Shown: positions 7,709 through 16,526, counted from the first letter of the stretch. The stretch: 35,402 nucleotides of DNA from Pseudomonadota bacterium (GCA_023444705.1 JAEXMB010000104.1:1-35402), one strand, 5' to 3'. Made by a program: numbers and translations. Notes: generated from the letters alone by a model not told the origin.

Positions 7709-8572
7709 TTAACGGCCGCCCTGCTGGAAGTAGCGCAGGAAGGCGCTGTCGGGGCTGAGGATCAGCGTGGTGCTGCCATCGGCAAGGCTGGCTTTATAGG
7801 CTTCAAGCGAGCGGTAGAAGGCATAGAACTCGGGGTCCTTGGCGGCGGCGGATGCATAGGTTTCCACGGCGATCTTGTCACCTTCGCCGCGCAGGATCTG
7901 TGCTTTCTTTTCCGCTTCGGCCAGCAAGACGGTGCGCTCGCGGTCGGCCTTGGATTTGATTTCCTGCGCCAGTTCCTGACCTTGCGCGCGGAATTCGGCG
8001 GCCTCGCGCTCGCGCTCGGTGCGCATGCGCTGGAAGATCGCCTGGCTGGTCTGCTCGGGCAGGTCGGCGCGGCCAATGCGCACGTCGACGATTTCAATGC
8101 CCATGTACTTGACCGCGTCGTTGACCTGCGTGCGCACGGTGCCCATCAGCACGGCGCGTTTTTCCGACAGCAGGTCGGCCAGTGTGGCGTTGCCCAGCAC
8201 GCTACGGGTGGTCGAGTTGATGATGTTGTTCAGACGCGGGCCCGCCTGCTGTTCGGTGCCGACGGTACGGTGGAATTCCAGCATGTTGATGATGCGGTAG
8301 CGCGAGAAAACGTCGACCACGATGCGCTTTTGATCGGCGAGGATGACTTCCTCGGGCTGGGGGTCAAGGTCCAGCACGCGCTTTTCAAACGTGCGCGTGG
8401 TCTGGATGAAGGGGATCTTCACCTTCAGCCCCGGCTTGGTATAAAGCGCGACGGGCTCGCCGAACTGCATGACCATGACCTGGTTCATCTCGCGCACGAT
8501 GAAGACGGATTGAAACAGCAGGACCGCCAGCGCGATGACAATGATGAAGACGACGTTGATCTGGTTTTTCAT
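7709..8572 (-). CDS. hflC: HflC, SPFH-domain modulator of FtsH
   Basis: 287-residue inner-membrane protein that forms the large HflK-HflC cage around the FtsH protease and tunes its activity. One N-terminal membrane helix (about 5-21, VVFIIVIALAVLLFQSVFIV) precedes an SPFH/band-7 domain (VYF-type start replaced by FIVREMNQVMVMQFGEP) and a long helical region with AEAEKKAQILRGEGDKIA, the HflC hallmark. The C-terminus STTLILSPDSAFLRYF is typical. It lies 24 bp downstream of hflK. Confidence 0.96.
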   Translation of the reverse strand: MKNQINVVFIIVIALAVLLFQSVFIVREMNQVMVMQFGEPVALYTKPGLKVKIPFIQTTRTFEKRVLDLDPQPEEVILADQKRIVVDVFSRYRIINMLEFHRTVGTEQQAGPRLNNIINSTTRSVLGNATLADLLSEKRAVLMGTVRTQVNDAVKYMGIEIVDVRIGRADLPEQTSQAIFQRMRTEREREAAEFRAQGQELAQEIKSKADRERTVLLAEAEKKAQILRGEGDKIAVETYASAAAKDPEFYAFYRSLEAYKASLADGSTTLILSPDSAFLRYFQQGGR

Positions 8573-8596
8573 GAGGGTGTGTCCCTTGGTATCCGG

Positions 8597-9808
8597 TTAG
8601 CGGGCGCTGGTGTGGGGTTGCGGCGGCTGGGGGGCTGCGACTTTTTTGCCGGCAGGCGCCAGCGTGTCGAGCGGCAGATAGGGCAGCACGCCCTTATCCT
8701 CGCTGACGATCAGCTTGCGGCTGTTTTGCATCACCTGCTGCATGGTTTCGATGTACATGCGTTTTTGCGTGATGTCGCGCGATCCGCCATAGCCGCTGAC
8801 GATCGCGGCGAAACGGTCGGCGTCACCCTGCGCGCGGATGATGACGGATTCCTTGTAGGCCTGCGCGTCCTGTTCCAGCTTTTGCGCATCGCCGCGCGCG
8901 CGGGGCAGGATGTCGTTGCGGTAGGTCTCGGCCTCGTTGCGCGCACGTTCGCGGTCGGCGCGCGCGCGTTGCACGTCGACGAAGGCGTCGACGACGTCGG
9001 CGGGCGGGTCAACCTTGAGCAGCTGGACAGAGTTGATGGTGATGCCCGACTGGTATTCGTCGAGCATTCTTTGCATCAGCTCGCGCGTGCCGGCCTCGAC
9101 CTCGCCGCGCGCCTCGGTCAGTGCTTTCTGGATCGGCGTGCGGCCGATGATCTCGCGCATCGCGCTTTCGGCCACTTTCTTTACCGTGGTTTCGGGGTCG
9201 CGGATCTGAAACAGGTATTTGCCCGCATCGCCGATGCGCCACAGCACGACAAAGTCGATGTCGATGATGTTTTCATCGCCGGTGACCATCAGGCTTTCGC
9301 CCGGCACGTCGGTGCCGCCGCGCGGGCCGGTCTGGTCGCGAAAGCCGATTTCAAGGCGGCGGTCAAAGGCGACGTCGACCTTGTTCACTTCCTGAATGGG
9401 CCAGGGCAGGGCATAGCCAAGGCCCGAGTCCGTGCGCGTGTCGCTCCATTTGCCAAAGGTGAGGATGACAGCGTTTTCCTGCGGCTCCACGCGGTAAAAA
9501 CCGCTGGCCAGCCACAGGCCAAGCGCGACCATGAAGATACCGGCAAAGCTGAACAGCGGCGCGCCGCGCGCGGGGCGCATGTTGCCGCCGCCGTTGCCGC
9601 CCCCGTTGCCGCCTTGGCCGAAGACAGTGCGAAAACGTTCCTGCGCCTGACGCAGCACGGCATCGAGATCGGGGTCGCCGCTGCCGCGCGGGCCTGCGGG
9701 GCCGTTGCCGCCGCTGTTGTTGTCGGGACGGCGCGGGCCTGAACCCCACGGACCGCCATTGGGTCCGGCGTTGGCGAAGATGCGCATGGGGTTAAAGCGG
9801 CTAAACAC
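8597..9808 (-). CDS. hflK: HflK, SPFH-domain modulator of FtsH
   Basis: 403-residue partner of HflC. A Gly/Pro/Asn-rich cytoplasmic N-terminus (residues 10-80) is followed by a membrane helix (about 85-104), then the SPFH domain with YRVEPQENAVILTFGKW and a coiled-coil C-terminus (RARADRERARNEAETYRNDILP, ARGDAQKLEQDAQAYK). I take the GTG at 9808 as the start because AAGGA sits 8 bases upstream; the ATG at 9787 has no such site. The first gene of the hflK-hflC-DUF2065-degP-miaA block. Confidence 0.95.
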   Translation of the reverse strand: MFSRFNPMRIFANAGPNGGPWGSGPRRPDNNSGGNGPAGPRGSGDPDLDAVLRQAQERFRTVFGQGGNGGGNGGGNMRPARGAPLFSFAGIFMVALGLWLASGFYRVEPQENAVILTFGKWSDTRTDSGLGYALPWPIQEVNKVDVAFDRRLEIGFRDQTGPRGGTDVPGESLMVTGDENIIDIDFVVLWRIGDAGKYLFQIRDPETTVKKVAESAMREIIGRTPIQKALTEARGEVEAGTRELMQRMLDEYQSGITINSVQLLKVDPPADVVDAFVDVQRARADRERARNEAETYRNDILPRARGDAQKLEQDAQAYKESVIIRAQGDADRFAAIVSGYGGSRDITQKRMYIETMQQVMQNSRKLIVSEDKGVLPYLPLDTLAPAGKKVAAPQPPQPHTSAR

Positions 9809-9966
9809 GGCAATGATCCTTTTGTTGTCGTGACGAAACGTCTTGTTATGTTATCCGGTGCGGCTTATATAGAAGGCGTCGTTTCTATTGACAGGGCCGC
9901 ATGCGGTACTTCACCAAGTTTGCCGCCCAAGATCAAGCATTAGCGCGCGTCATACACGGATAAGAC

Positions 9967-11013
9967 ATGTCTTCTGACAACATCATCGTCGAAAAGGCAA
10001 AAGCCGCATTGGCGCAGGTGCTTGACCTTGCGCAGGTCAGCGGTCTGGCCTGTCATAACGGGCATGTCAGCTTTGCGATCGAGGTCGATCCGCGCGAAGG
10101 TGCCAAGCTTGAACCGCTGCGCCTGAAAGCGCAGGACGTGGTCGAAAAACTTGACAGCGTCAAACAAGTGACCGCTGTGCTGACGGCGGAACGCGCGGCT
10201 CCGCCGGCGATGCCGGTGCGCGGCGGTGCGAAAAGCGGTGCGAATTTCTCGCACAAGATTTCATCAAATCCCGTCGCGCCCAAGGTGCGCCATATCGTCG
10301 CCGTTGCTTCGGGCAAGGGCGGGGTCGGAAAATCGACGGTGTCCAACAACCTTGCCGCCGCCTTTGTCAAACTTGGCAAGACGGTCGGGCTGCTTGATGC
10401 TGATATTTACGGCGCGTCGCAGCCGCGCATGCTGGGCCTGCATGAAAAACCGCAGACGGATGATGCGGGCATGATCGTGCCGCCCGTCGTGCATGGCATG
10501 AAGGTGATGTCGATGGGCTTTTTCGTCGACCCCGAGGCGCCCATCGTCTGGCGCGGGCCGATGGTGCATTCCGCCATTCAGCAGTTGTTGCGCGATGTTG
10601 CATGGGGCGAGCTTGACGTGCTGGTCATCGACCTGCCGCCCGGCACGGGTGACGCGCAGCTCAGCCTTGCGCAATATGTGCCCGTCAGCGGTGCCGTGAT
10701 CGTATCGACCCCGCAGGATGTCGCGCTGAGCGAGGCGAAGAAAGCTGTCGCCATGTTCGGCAAGACCAACGTGCCCGTGCTGGGTATGGTCGAGAATATG
10801 AGCTATCACACCTGCACCAATTGCGGCCACCGCGAGCATATCTTTGACCACGGTCGTGCGCGCGCGGCGGCGGAGCAGATGAACCTGCCTTTCCTTGGCG
10901 AAATCCCGCTGTTGCGCGACGTGCGCGAGGGCGCGGATGCCGGAAAGCCCCTTGACCACAGCGCCGCCGATGCGTTCATGAATATCGCAGCCCGGGTCTG
11001 GACGGCGCTTTAA
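9967..11013 (+). CDS. apbC: Mrp/ApbC-type iron-sulfur carrier ATPase
   Basis: 348-residue P-loop ATPase of the Mrp/Nbp35 family, which carries Fe-S clusters to apoproteins in the cytosol. An N-terminal MIP18/DUF59 domain (about 8-75) precedes the deviant Walker A SGKGGVGKST (115-124), LLDADIYGASQPRMLG (142-157) and the Walker B-like DVLVIDLPPGTGD (217-229). The bridging cluster ligands C283 and C286 are present in CTNC. The gene stands alone, divergent from hflK and converging on a membrane-protein gene with a 4-bp overlap. mrp is an equally common name. Confidence 0.95.
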   Translation: MSSDNIIVEKAKAALAQVLDLAQVSGLACHNGHVSFAIEVDPREGAKLEPLRLKAQDVVEKLDSVKQVTAVLTAERAAPPAMPVRGGAKSGANFSHKISSNPVAPKVRHIVAVASGKGGVGKSTVSNNLAAAFVKLGKTVGLLDADIYGASQPRMLGLHEKPQTDDAGMIVPPVVHGMKVMSMGFFVDPEAPIVWRGPMVHSAIQQLLRDVAWGELDVLVIDLPPGTGDAQLSLAQYVPVSGAVIVSTPQDVALSEAKKAVAMFGKTNVPVLGMVENMSYHTCTNCGHREHIFDHGRARAAAEQMNLPFLGEIPLLRDVREGADAGKPLDHSAADAFMNIAARVWTAL

Positions 11014-11432
11014 GCGCGCGACTGACGTCTGTGCAGGGCAATGAAAGCCACGCCACCCAGTGTCATCACCGTCAGCGGCGTGGCAAGTTCATAGATCAGC
11101 CCCCACAGCGTCACCTGCCCGTCGACGTAGAGCGTATACCCATACATCTGCACGGTTTTGAGCGCTGAAGCCTGCTGCGCCTTGATACCCGCCCAGGTCA
11201 GCGCCGCGCTGGCCGACATCAGCGTGAAAGCCAGCGGGCTTTTGAGAACGCGCAAGCCGCCAATGACGACAAAGGCGCAGAGCGGCGTGTAAAACACCGC
11301 GCTGATAACGCTATTTTGCAGACCGCCGGAAATGCCGCCCGGCCCGCCCAGCGCCAGATGTAGCGCCGCACCCGTCATGCAGGTCACCAGAAGTGCGGCA
11401 AAGCACAGAACGATGTCGCGCAAGACGCCCAT
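11010..11432 (-). CDS. Uncharacterised four-helix membrane protein
   Basis: The 140-residue product has four hydrophobic segments (about 6-28, 38-61, 66-86 and 107-131) with short polar loops, predicting an inner-membrane protein. I recognise no motif. It is the last gene of the thyA-folA run: the upstream acidic-protein gene stops 7 bases before its ATG, so it is probably co-transcribed. The only cysteine is C19, in the first helix. No function is proposed. Confidence 0.65.
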   Translation of the reverse strand: MGVLRDIVLCFAALLVTCMTGAALHLALGGPGGISGGLQNSVISAVFYTPLCAFVVIGGLRVLKSPLAFTLMSASAALTWAGIKAQQASALKTVQMYGYTLYVDGQVTLWGLIYELATPLTVMTLGGVAFIALHRRQSRA

Positions 11433-11439
11433 GCGTTGG

Positions 11440-12288
11440 TCAGGGGCGCGGGGGCTTGGGTTTGTGCAGGGTGATCGGCGGTGCGTCGGTCAGCAGCAGG
11501 CGCCCGCCCTCGCGCTGCAGGAACAGCGGCAGCTCGCCCGCACCTGCGACGATATTGAACATATCCTGCGCGCGCTGTACCAGCCGCGGCGGCAGATCGT
11601 CGCCGGCGCTGAGCGTTTGCATCAGCGATGCCGCGTGGTGCAGGTCTTCGTAAGCGGGGGGTTCGTCTTCGTCCTCGTGCAACTCGCCCGCGACTTCGAT
11701 GTCGGAAATCAGGCCTGCAAACATCAGCGTGCGCGCCGCCAGCGGTGCGGCCGCCAGGGCGTCGTGGTCGTCAAGGTTCAGCGCCTCGTCGAGCATCAGC
11801 GCCAGTTCCTGCGCCTCGGCCGTCAGCATGTCGTAATATTCGCGGCGGCTGTTTTCGTCTTCCTCGCCAAACAGCAGCAGGCTTGACAGCATGGCGTCAA
11901 GCTCGCCCGCGCTGACGCTGTCGGACATTTCATCCGCGATCACCTTGGCGCTGACCAGCACGCCGTAGTCGAGCGTGATGCCCTGCTCCAGCAGGCTGTC
12001 GAGCAGCGGCAGTTCAGGCAGCCACTCAACCGCGCATTCGATCAGGAACCTTTCGGCTTCTTCCACGGCGTCGAGTTCGCTGACGAGGCGCGGATCGTAT
12101 CCCGCCATTTCGGGATCGTAGATGTCGTTGTCATCCTCGTCTTCATCGTCGTATTTGCCGTCATCGATGACGAAGCGGCCAAGGTCGACGTCTTCATCCT
12201 CGCCCATCGGCAGGCCGGGTTCGCGCGCGCCCTTGGGGGCCTTGTCGATGATGCGGAACGTGCGGGGTTTTTTGCTGTCGTCGGTCAT
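11440..12288 (-). CDS. Acidic protein of unknown function downstream of folA
   Basis: 282-residue, strongly acidic protein. The N-terminal 60 residues are low-complexity (DDEDEDDNDIYDPEMAGYDP) and probably disordered. The rest is predicted helical and Leu/Glu-rich (LPELPLLDSLLEQGITLDYGVLVSAKVIADEMSD), with a basic, proline-rich tail (HKPKPPRP). No signal peptide or membrane segment is seen, so it should be cytosolic. Its ATG overlaps the folA stop (ATGA), implying translational coupling to thyA-folA. I do not recognise the family. Acidic helical proteins of this type can be adaptors or nucleic-acid mimics, but nothing here shows that. Confidence 0.75.
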   Translation of the reverse strand: MTDDSKKPRTFRIIDKAPKGAREPGLPMGEDEDVDLGRFVIDDGKYDDEDEDDNDIYDPEMAGYDPRLVSELDAVEEAERFLIECAVEWLPELPLLDSLLEQGITLDYGVLVSAKVIADEMSDSVSAGELDAMLSSLLLFGEEDENSRREYYDMLTAEAQELALMLDEALNLDDHDALAAAPLAARTLMFAGLISDIEVAGELHEDEDEPPAYEDLHHAASLMQTLSAGDDLPPRLVQRAQDMFNIVAGAGELPLFLQREGGRLLLTDAPPITLHKPKPPRP

Positions 12289-12827
12289 GGTCTGGCCTCT
12301 TTTCTGCGCTCAAGCACGGTGATGGTATAGCCGGCGTCCTCGCCGTCTTGCTGCGGTTGTTCCATGCGGCTGGTTTCGATGAACTGGCTGCGGTCGAAAT
12401 CGGGGAAGAACGTGGTGCCTTCGGGGCGAAGATGCACTTCGGTCAGATAGAGCGTGTCGATCAGCGGCATGGCGAGCTTGTAAATCTCTGCCCCGCCGGT
12501 GATGAAGATGGTGTCAACGCCGCGGCCCGTGGCGATGCGGCGGGCGGTGGCGATGGCGTCTTCAAGGCTGGTGCAGGCGATGACGTCGGGTGCGCGCCAG
12601 CTGGCGTCGCGGGTGACGATGATGTTGGTGCGCTTGGGCAGGGGTTTGCTGCCCAGTGCTTCAAACGACTTGCGCCCCATGATGACGGGCTTGCCCAGCG
12701 TCATGCGGCGGAAATAGGCGAATTCCGACGGAATGTGCCACGGCATGGCATTGTTGTTGCCGATGACGCCGTTATCGGCGACGGCGACGATGCTGGCGAG
12801 CTTGATCTTGTTCGTCGGAACAGCCAT
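12285..12827 (-). CDS. folA: Dihydrofolate reductase
   Basis: Reduces dihydrofolate to tetrahydrofolate with NADPH, regenerating the cofactor that ThyA oxidises. 180 residues, with IVAVADNGVIGNNNAMPWHIP (13-33), the NADPH motif VIMGRKSFEALG (48-59) and ITGGAEIY. The catalytic acid is Glu34 (PSEF) rather than the Asp of E. coli, a known variant. Its start overlaps the thyA stop by one base (TGATG), and its own stop overlaps the next start. A 16-residue C-terminal tail is rich in Gln, Glu and Arg. Confidence 0.96.
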   Translation of the reverse strand: MAVPTNKIKLASIVAVADNGVIGNNNAMPWHIPSEFAYFRRMTLGKPVIMGRKSFEALGSKPLPKRTNIIVTRDASWRAPDVIACTSLEDAIATARRIATGRGVDTIFITGGAEIYKLAMPLIDTLYLTEVHLRPEGTTFFPDFDRSQFIETSRMEQPQQDGEDAGYTITVLERRKEARP

Positions 12828-13624
12828 CAGACGGCGACTTCGCCCTTGATGGCGGGATGATACTGGTAATCGGTGATCTTGATATCGTCAAAGGTGAAGT
12901 CGAACAGGTTCTTGACCTCGGGGTTGAGCTGGAGCTTGGGCAGCGCATAGGGTTTGCGCGACAGTTGCAGTTCGACCTGCTCGAGGTGGTTGGTATAGAT
13001 GTGCAGGTCGCCAAAGCTATGCACGAAATCACCCACGCCAAGGCCGCAGACCTGCGCGATCATATGCGTCAGCAGCGCGTAGGACGCGATGTTGAACGGC
13101 ACGCCGAGGAAAACGTCGGCACTGCGCTGGTAGAGCTGGCAGCTCAGCTTGCCCTGCGCGACGTAGAACTGGAACAGGCAGTGGCACGGTGCCAGCGCCA
13201 TCGCGGGCAGGTCGGCGGGATTCCAGGCACTGACAATCAGGCGGCGGCTGTCGGGATTGGTCTTGATGTCTTCGATCAGCGCCGTGATCTGGTCGATGTC
13301 GGGACCGCCGCGGTGGTTGGGCCAGCTGCGCCATTGATGGCCGTAGACAGGGCCGAGGTTGCCGTGGCTGTCCGCCCATTCATCCCAGATCGAGACGTTG
13401 TGTTCTTTCAGATAGCCGATATTGGTGTCGCCTTTGAGGAACCACAGCAGCTCATGAATGATCGATTTGGTATGCACGCGCTTGGTGGTGACAAGGGGGA
13501 AACCTTCGCTGAGGTCATAGCGGTTCTGATAGCCAAAGCAGGCGATGGTATCAATGCCGGTGCGATTGCTTTTGCGCACGCCGTTCTTAAGCACATGGCG
13601 CATCAGATCGTGATACTGCTGCAT
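12827..13624 (-). CDS. thyA: Thymidylate synthase
   Basis: Methylates dUMP to dTMP using methylene-tetrahydrofolate. At 265 residues it matches the 264-residue E. coli enzyme closely. The catalytic nucleophile is C147 in LAPCHCLFQFYV. RTGIDT (21-26), the WDEWADSHGNLGPVYGHQWR block (80-99) and the dUMP-binding SADVFLGVPFN are all intact. AAGGA lies 9 bases before the ATG. First gene of a run with folA and two unknown genes. The upstream AT-rich region is shared with the divergent protease-like array. Confidence 0.97.
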   Translation of the reverse strand: MQQYHDLMRHVLKNGVRKSNRTGIDTIACFGYQNRYDLSEGFPLVTTKRVHTKSIIHELLWFLKGDTNIGYLKEHNVSIWDEWADSHGNLGPVYGHQWRSWPNHRGGPDIDQITALIEDIKTNPDSRRLIVSAWNPADLPAMALAPCHCLFQFYVAQGKLSCQLYQRSADVFLGVPFNIASYALLTHMIAQVCGLGVGDFVHSFGDLHIYTNHLEQVELQLSRKPYALPKLQLNPEVKNLFDFTFDDIKITDYQYHPAIKGEVAV

Positions 13625-13808
13625 GATGGTCGGTCCTTCCCCCGCTGATGGTGTCTTTGGCGCAGTGTAACCGAAGGTGCGGGGTTTGGTTAGTATTTAT
13701 TCAAGTCTTTGAATTTAAATGGTAAATTTATCTTCCTTTTATTTGACATAATAATTAAGAATCTGTTAAACTAGGCTGTCTTTTCAATCCTTTCGCAAAG
13801 GGCCATGC
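13625..13808. promoter_or_regulatory. AT-rich divergent promoter region, thyA versus protease-like array
   Basis: About 100 bp (13690-13790) are markedly AT-rich against GC-rich surroundings. On the plus strand TTGACA (13743-13748) and TAAACT (13767-13772) sit 18 bp apart, a good sigma70-type promoter that would start near 13780, ahead of AAAGGG (13797-13802) and the ATG at 13809. A dyad ATTCAA-N4-TTGAAT lies at 13699-13714, a possible operator. No clear -35/-10 pair for thyA could be assigned. Confidence 0.5.
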
Positions 13809-14747
13809 ATGGGCATCCTGACCGCCGAATTCGCCAAAGCCGCCGCCAAGGCCCGCCCCGCGCAGTGGCACCGCCCGCAACTGGCGACATTGCAGGCTTC
13901 ACGCCAAACTGCGCGCCGCGAAGATGAAAAACGCCTGTTGCGCCAGATTATGCGCCAGGCCAAGGGGTCGCCCGTCGCGCAGGCCGCACTGGCATGGGCC
14001 AAGGCGCACAAGATCAAATTCATCATCGACTACAACACCACCGCAGGCGGTTATTACACCCGCCAGAGCGGCGTGGTGGCGATTTCGCGCCCTGCCGCCG
14101 AAGGCTGGCGCGGCAGGTATTACGCGGTTGAGGTGCTGGTGCATGAACTGCGCCATGCCTGGCAGGACCATCAGCGCCTGCTGCCGCATGTTCATGATTA
14201 CCACAGTGCAGACCTTGCGCGCATCACCATCCAGCAGGCGTTGTACGAAGCCGATGCCTATGCGCACGGCAAACTGGCGGCGGCGCAATGCGAAGGCGAG
14301 GTCGGTAGCCCTCGCAATTACCTGCGCTATCACTTCCGCAACTGGTATGCGGGCAGCATGGCCGATATCTACGTCAGCCATCAGCGCGAATATCAGGGCG
14401 CAAGCCTGCGCATCGGCAGGTGCAAGTTCCCCAATTACCAGACCGAATTCAAAGCGGGCTATCACCTGACCGAAGCGCGCGCCGGCCTTGACCCGTGGCG
14501 CCGCGAGGACATTGAAAAGCTCGGCAAGAGCTTTGCCGATTTCAACTATCTGTCGAACTGGAAAGAAGACCGGTTCTGGAAGCGTATTCTTTCTCCCTCG
14601 CATGCCGTGCGCCAGTTTGCCGATGCGGGCCGCGCGGGCCAGGTCGCGGAGGCCGTGCGCAAGCAACAACTGACACGGCACGTTTTGCTGCGCGAGACCC
14701 GCAGGCTACGGCAGGGCGGTGCCTCTGCCAGAAAGCTGCCAGGCTGA
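13809..14747 (+). CDS. HExxH putative metallopeptidase, array member 1
   Basis: 312-residue cytosolic protein with no signal peptide. Residues 112-120 are HELRHAWQD, an HExxH zinc-protease motif, and E147 in EADA, 34 residues downstream of the motif Glu (113), fits the third zinc ligand of gluzincins. Other shared blocks are ALAWAKAHKI (60-69), GGYY (80-83), WYAGSMADIY and LGKSFADFNYL near the C-terminus. It resembles what I recall as DUF6782 putative metallopeptidases; activity is inferred. AAAGGG lies 6 bases before the chosen ATG. A basic tail (RETRRLRQGG) ends the protein. First of five overlapping or nearly touching paralogs; the stop is 2 bases before the next start. Confidence 0.85.
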   Translation: MGILTAEFAKAAAKARPAQWHRPQLATLQASRQTARREDEKRLLRQIMRQAKGSPVAQAALAWAKAHKIKFIIDYNTTAGGYYTRQSGVVAISRPAAEGWRGRYYAVEVLVHELRHAWQDHQRLLPHVHDYHSADLARITIQQALYEADAYAHGKLAAAQCEGEVGSPRNYLRYHFRNWYAGSMADIYVSHQREYQGASLRIGRCKFPNYQTEFKAGYHLTEARAGLDPWRREDIEKLGKSFADFNYLSNWKEDRFWKRILSPSHAVRQFADAGRAGQVAEAVRKQQLTRHVLLRETRRLRQGGASARKLPG

Positions 14748-14749
14748 CC

Positions 14750-15652
14750 ATGACCATGATCAACCTCCAGCATCTGCGCGATCACGACGGCCTCATGTGG
14801 CGCCGCCCGCAGGTGCGCGCGTGGTTGAACACATTGTCCGATGAGCGCCTTGCCGCTGATCAGGCCGCCATCGACGGTGTGCTGGCGCGTGCGCGGAAAT
14901 CGCCGCTGGCCATGCGCGCGCTGGAATGGGCCAAGGTCCATGACATCGGCATTATTCTTGACCGTCAGGCACAGGGGGCGGGGGCCTATTACCTGCCCGG
15001 TGCGGGCGTTGCCGCAATCCTGCCCGCCTATCTTGGCCACAAGAGCTATTTTGATGTGGTCTCGCTGGTGCATGAAATCCGCCATGCGTGGCAGGATATG
15101 CAGGGCCTGCTGCCGTCATGGAAGCAGGACCGCTTTATGGCGCAGGGCAGTGTGGTGTCGTCGATTTTGCAAAGCGCGGTACTGGAAGCCGACGCCCATA
15201 CCCATGACCGCGCGGTCATGCGCGAATGTCTGGGCGGGGCCACGACGGTCGACGACCTGCGCGCCGATTTCGCCAACTGGTATCAGGCCAAGGGCGCTTT
15301 TTATACGGGCCTTGAGCGCGACAAGCATGCAGCCGTGCTGCAGATCGGCACCGCCGCCTATCCCGATTTCAATATCGAAGTCGCCCCGCAGGAAACCGTT
15401 CTGCGCCGCATCGGCGTGCAGGCCGAACGGGGCGAGGATATGGTGCGTCTGGGCAAAAGTTTCATCGGTAAAAATTATCTGGCCGGCTGGTTCGACGATG
15501 CCGTGGCGCGCCGCCTGCATGCGCCTGACAGCGTTGTGCGCGCTTTCAATGCCGCAGCGCCGCGCGACGGCGTGATCGAAGCTGTCATGAAAAAGCAAAT
15601 CGCCAACAGGCTGGCCGCGCCCGCGACATTGCGCGCGCGCTTGCCGGGGTAG
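14750..15652 (+). CDS. HExxH putative metallopeptidase, array member 2
   Basis: 300-residue paralog of its neighbours. The motif is HEIRHAWQD (108-116), with E146 of EADA 37 residues after the motif Glu (109). Also present: SPLAMRALEWAKVHDI (51-66), GAYYLPGAGVAAI, WYQAKGAFYTG and LGKSFIGKNYLAGW. No signal peptide or membrane segment. It begins with ATG-ACC-ATG, so residue 3 is an alternative start. Only two bases separate it from member 1 and four from member 3, so the array is very likely one transcript. Outside the motifs its sequence differs widely from the other members, arguing for old duplications. Confidence 0.85.
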   Translation: MTMINLQHLRDHDGLMWRRPQVRAWLNTLSDERLAADQAAIDGVLARARKSPLAMRALEWAKVHDIGIILDRQAQGAGAYYLPGAGVAAILPAYLGHKSYFDVVSLVHEIRHAWQDMQGLLPSWKQDRFMAQGSVVSSILQSAVLEADAHTHDRAVMRECLGGATTVDDLRADFANWYQAKGAFYTGLERDKHAAVLQIGTAAYPDFNIEVAPQETVLRRIGVQAERGEDMVRLGKSFIGKNYLAGWFDDAVARRLHAPDSVVRAFNAAAPRDGVIEAVMKKQIANRLAAPATLRARLPG

Positions 15653-15656
15653 GGAA

Positions 15657-16526
15657 ATGATGTCGTTTTTCATGCATACATTTAACCGTATCGCGTCGCT
15701 GTCGCCGTTGCAGCTGGCGCAGAAACTGGCGCAGGATGTGCGCGACGAGGCGCTGATCGAAGAACTTTGCACCGCGGCACAGGCCTCGCCGACCGCGATG
15801 CGCGCGCTGCACTGGGCGGTGCTGAACGATATTAAAATGACGGTCGGCGGCACGCAGCACGGCGTGCTGGGCTGCTATAACTACCTGTCGCGCCGCATCA
15901 CCATGAGCGAAGGTTTGCGCAACCGCATCGGCGCTGATGAAGTCGGCACGCTGGTGCATGAAATCCGCCATGCCTGGCAGGATTCGCGCGGCTTGCTGCC
16001 GCACCTCAGCACCGCGCACTATCGCCTCAGCCGCCTTGACTATGCGCAGGCGCAAAACGCACTGTGCGAAGCCGATGCCGCCGCCTTTGGCAAGATCGCC
16101 ACTGCCGAACTTGAAATGGGCGCGCGCAAGGTCAGGTCTTTTGAGGCCAGCGGCGCGCGGCTTGACGCGATGCAGGGCTTTTTCTTTGAATGGTTTCATG
16201 AATCTTCCGGTGCCTATGGCCGCAACATGCGCGAGGCCCATCACAGCGGCATCTCATCAAGTGTTGCCGACGATGGCGTACCGGCGGTCACGGGCATCAA
16301 CCCTTATGACCGCGCACAGCTGGTCAATCTGGGCCGCGATTTCTTTGGCAACCGCAACTATATCGCCGGTATCGAACACGATGTCTTTGTGCGCCGCCTG
16401 CTCAATCCCCAGAACATCCTGCGCGATTTTAACGCGGATGCCGCGCAGGTGAAGGGTGGCGACATCGTCAAGGCGCAGATGCGCAACCGCCACGCACTCA
16501 AGACGCAGATGCGCGGGGGGCAGTAA
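15657..16526 (+). CDS. HExxH putative metallopeptidase, array member 3
   Basis: 289-residue member with HEIRHAWQD at 101-109 and E138 of EADA as likely third ligand. SPTAMRALHWAVLNDIK (44-60) matches the N-terminal block, but GGYY is replaced by GCYNYLS. WFHESSGAYGRN and LGRDFFGNRNYIAG preserve the later motifs. The gene opens with two ATG codons (15657, 15660) overlapping GGGTAGGGAA. Its TAA overlaps the next ATG in TAATG, so member 4 is translationally coupled. Like the others it lacks an export signal, so any substrate should be cytosolic. Confidence 0.85.
   Translation: MMSFFMHTFNRIASLSPLQLAQKLAQDVRDEALIEELCTAAQASPTAMRALHWAVLNDIKMTVGGTQHGVLGCYNYLSRRITMSEGLRNRIGADEVGTLVHEIRHAWQDSRGLLPHLSTAHYRLSRLDYAQAQNALCEADAAAFGKIATAELEMGARKVRSFEASGARLDAMQGFFFEWFHESSGAYGRNMREAHHSGISSSVADDGVPAVTGINPYDRAQLVNLGRDFFGNRNYIAGIEHDVFVRRLLNPQNILRDFNADAAQVKGGDIVKAQMRNRHALKTQMRGGQ

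Noticed and set aside
7574..9742. A 722-codon plus-strand frame opposite hflC and hflK
   Set aside because: It mirrors genuine minus-strand genes with clear families; its own residues show no motif and a GC-rich third position explains the open frame.
9880..9916. TTGACA at 9888 as a promoter for the Mrp gene
   Set aside because: No acceptable -10 element lies 16-18 bp downstream.
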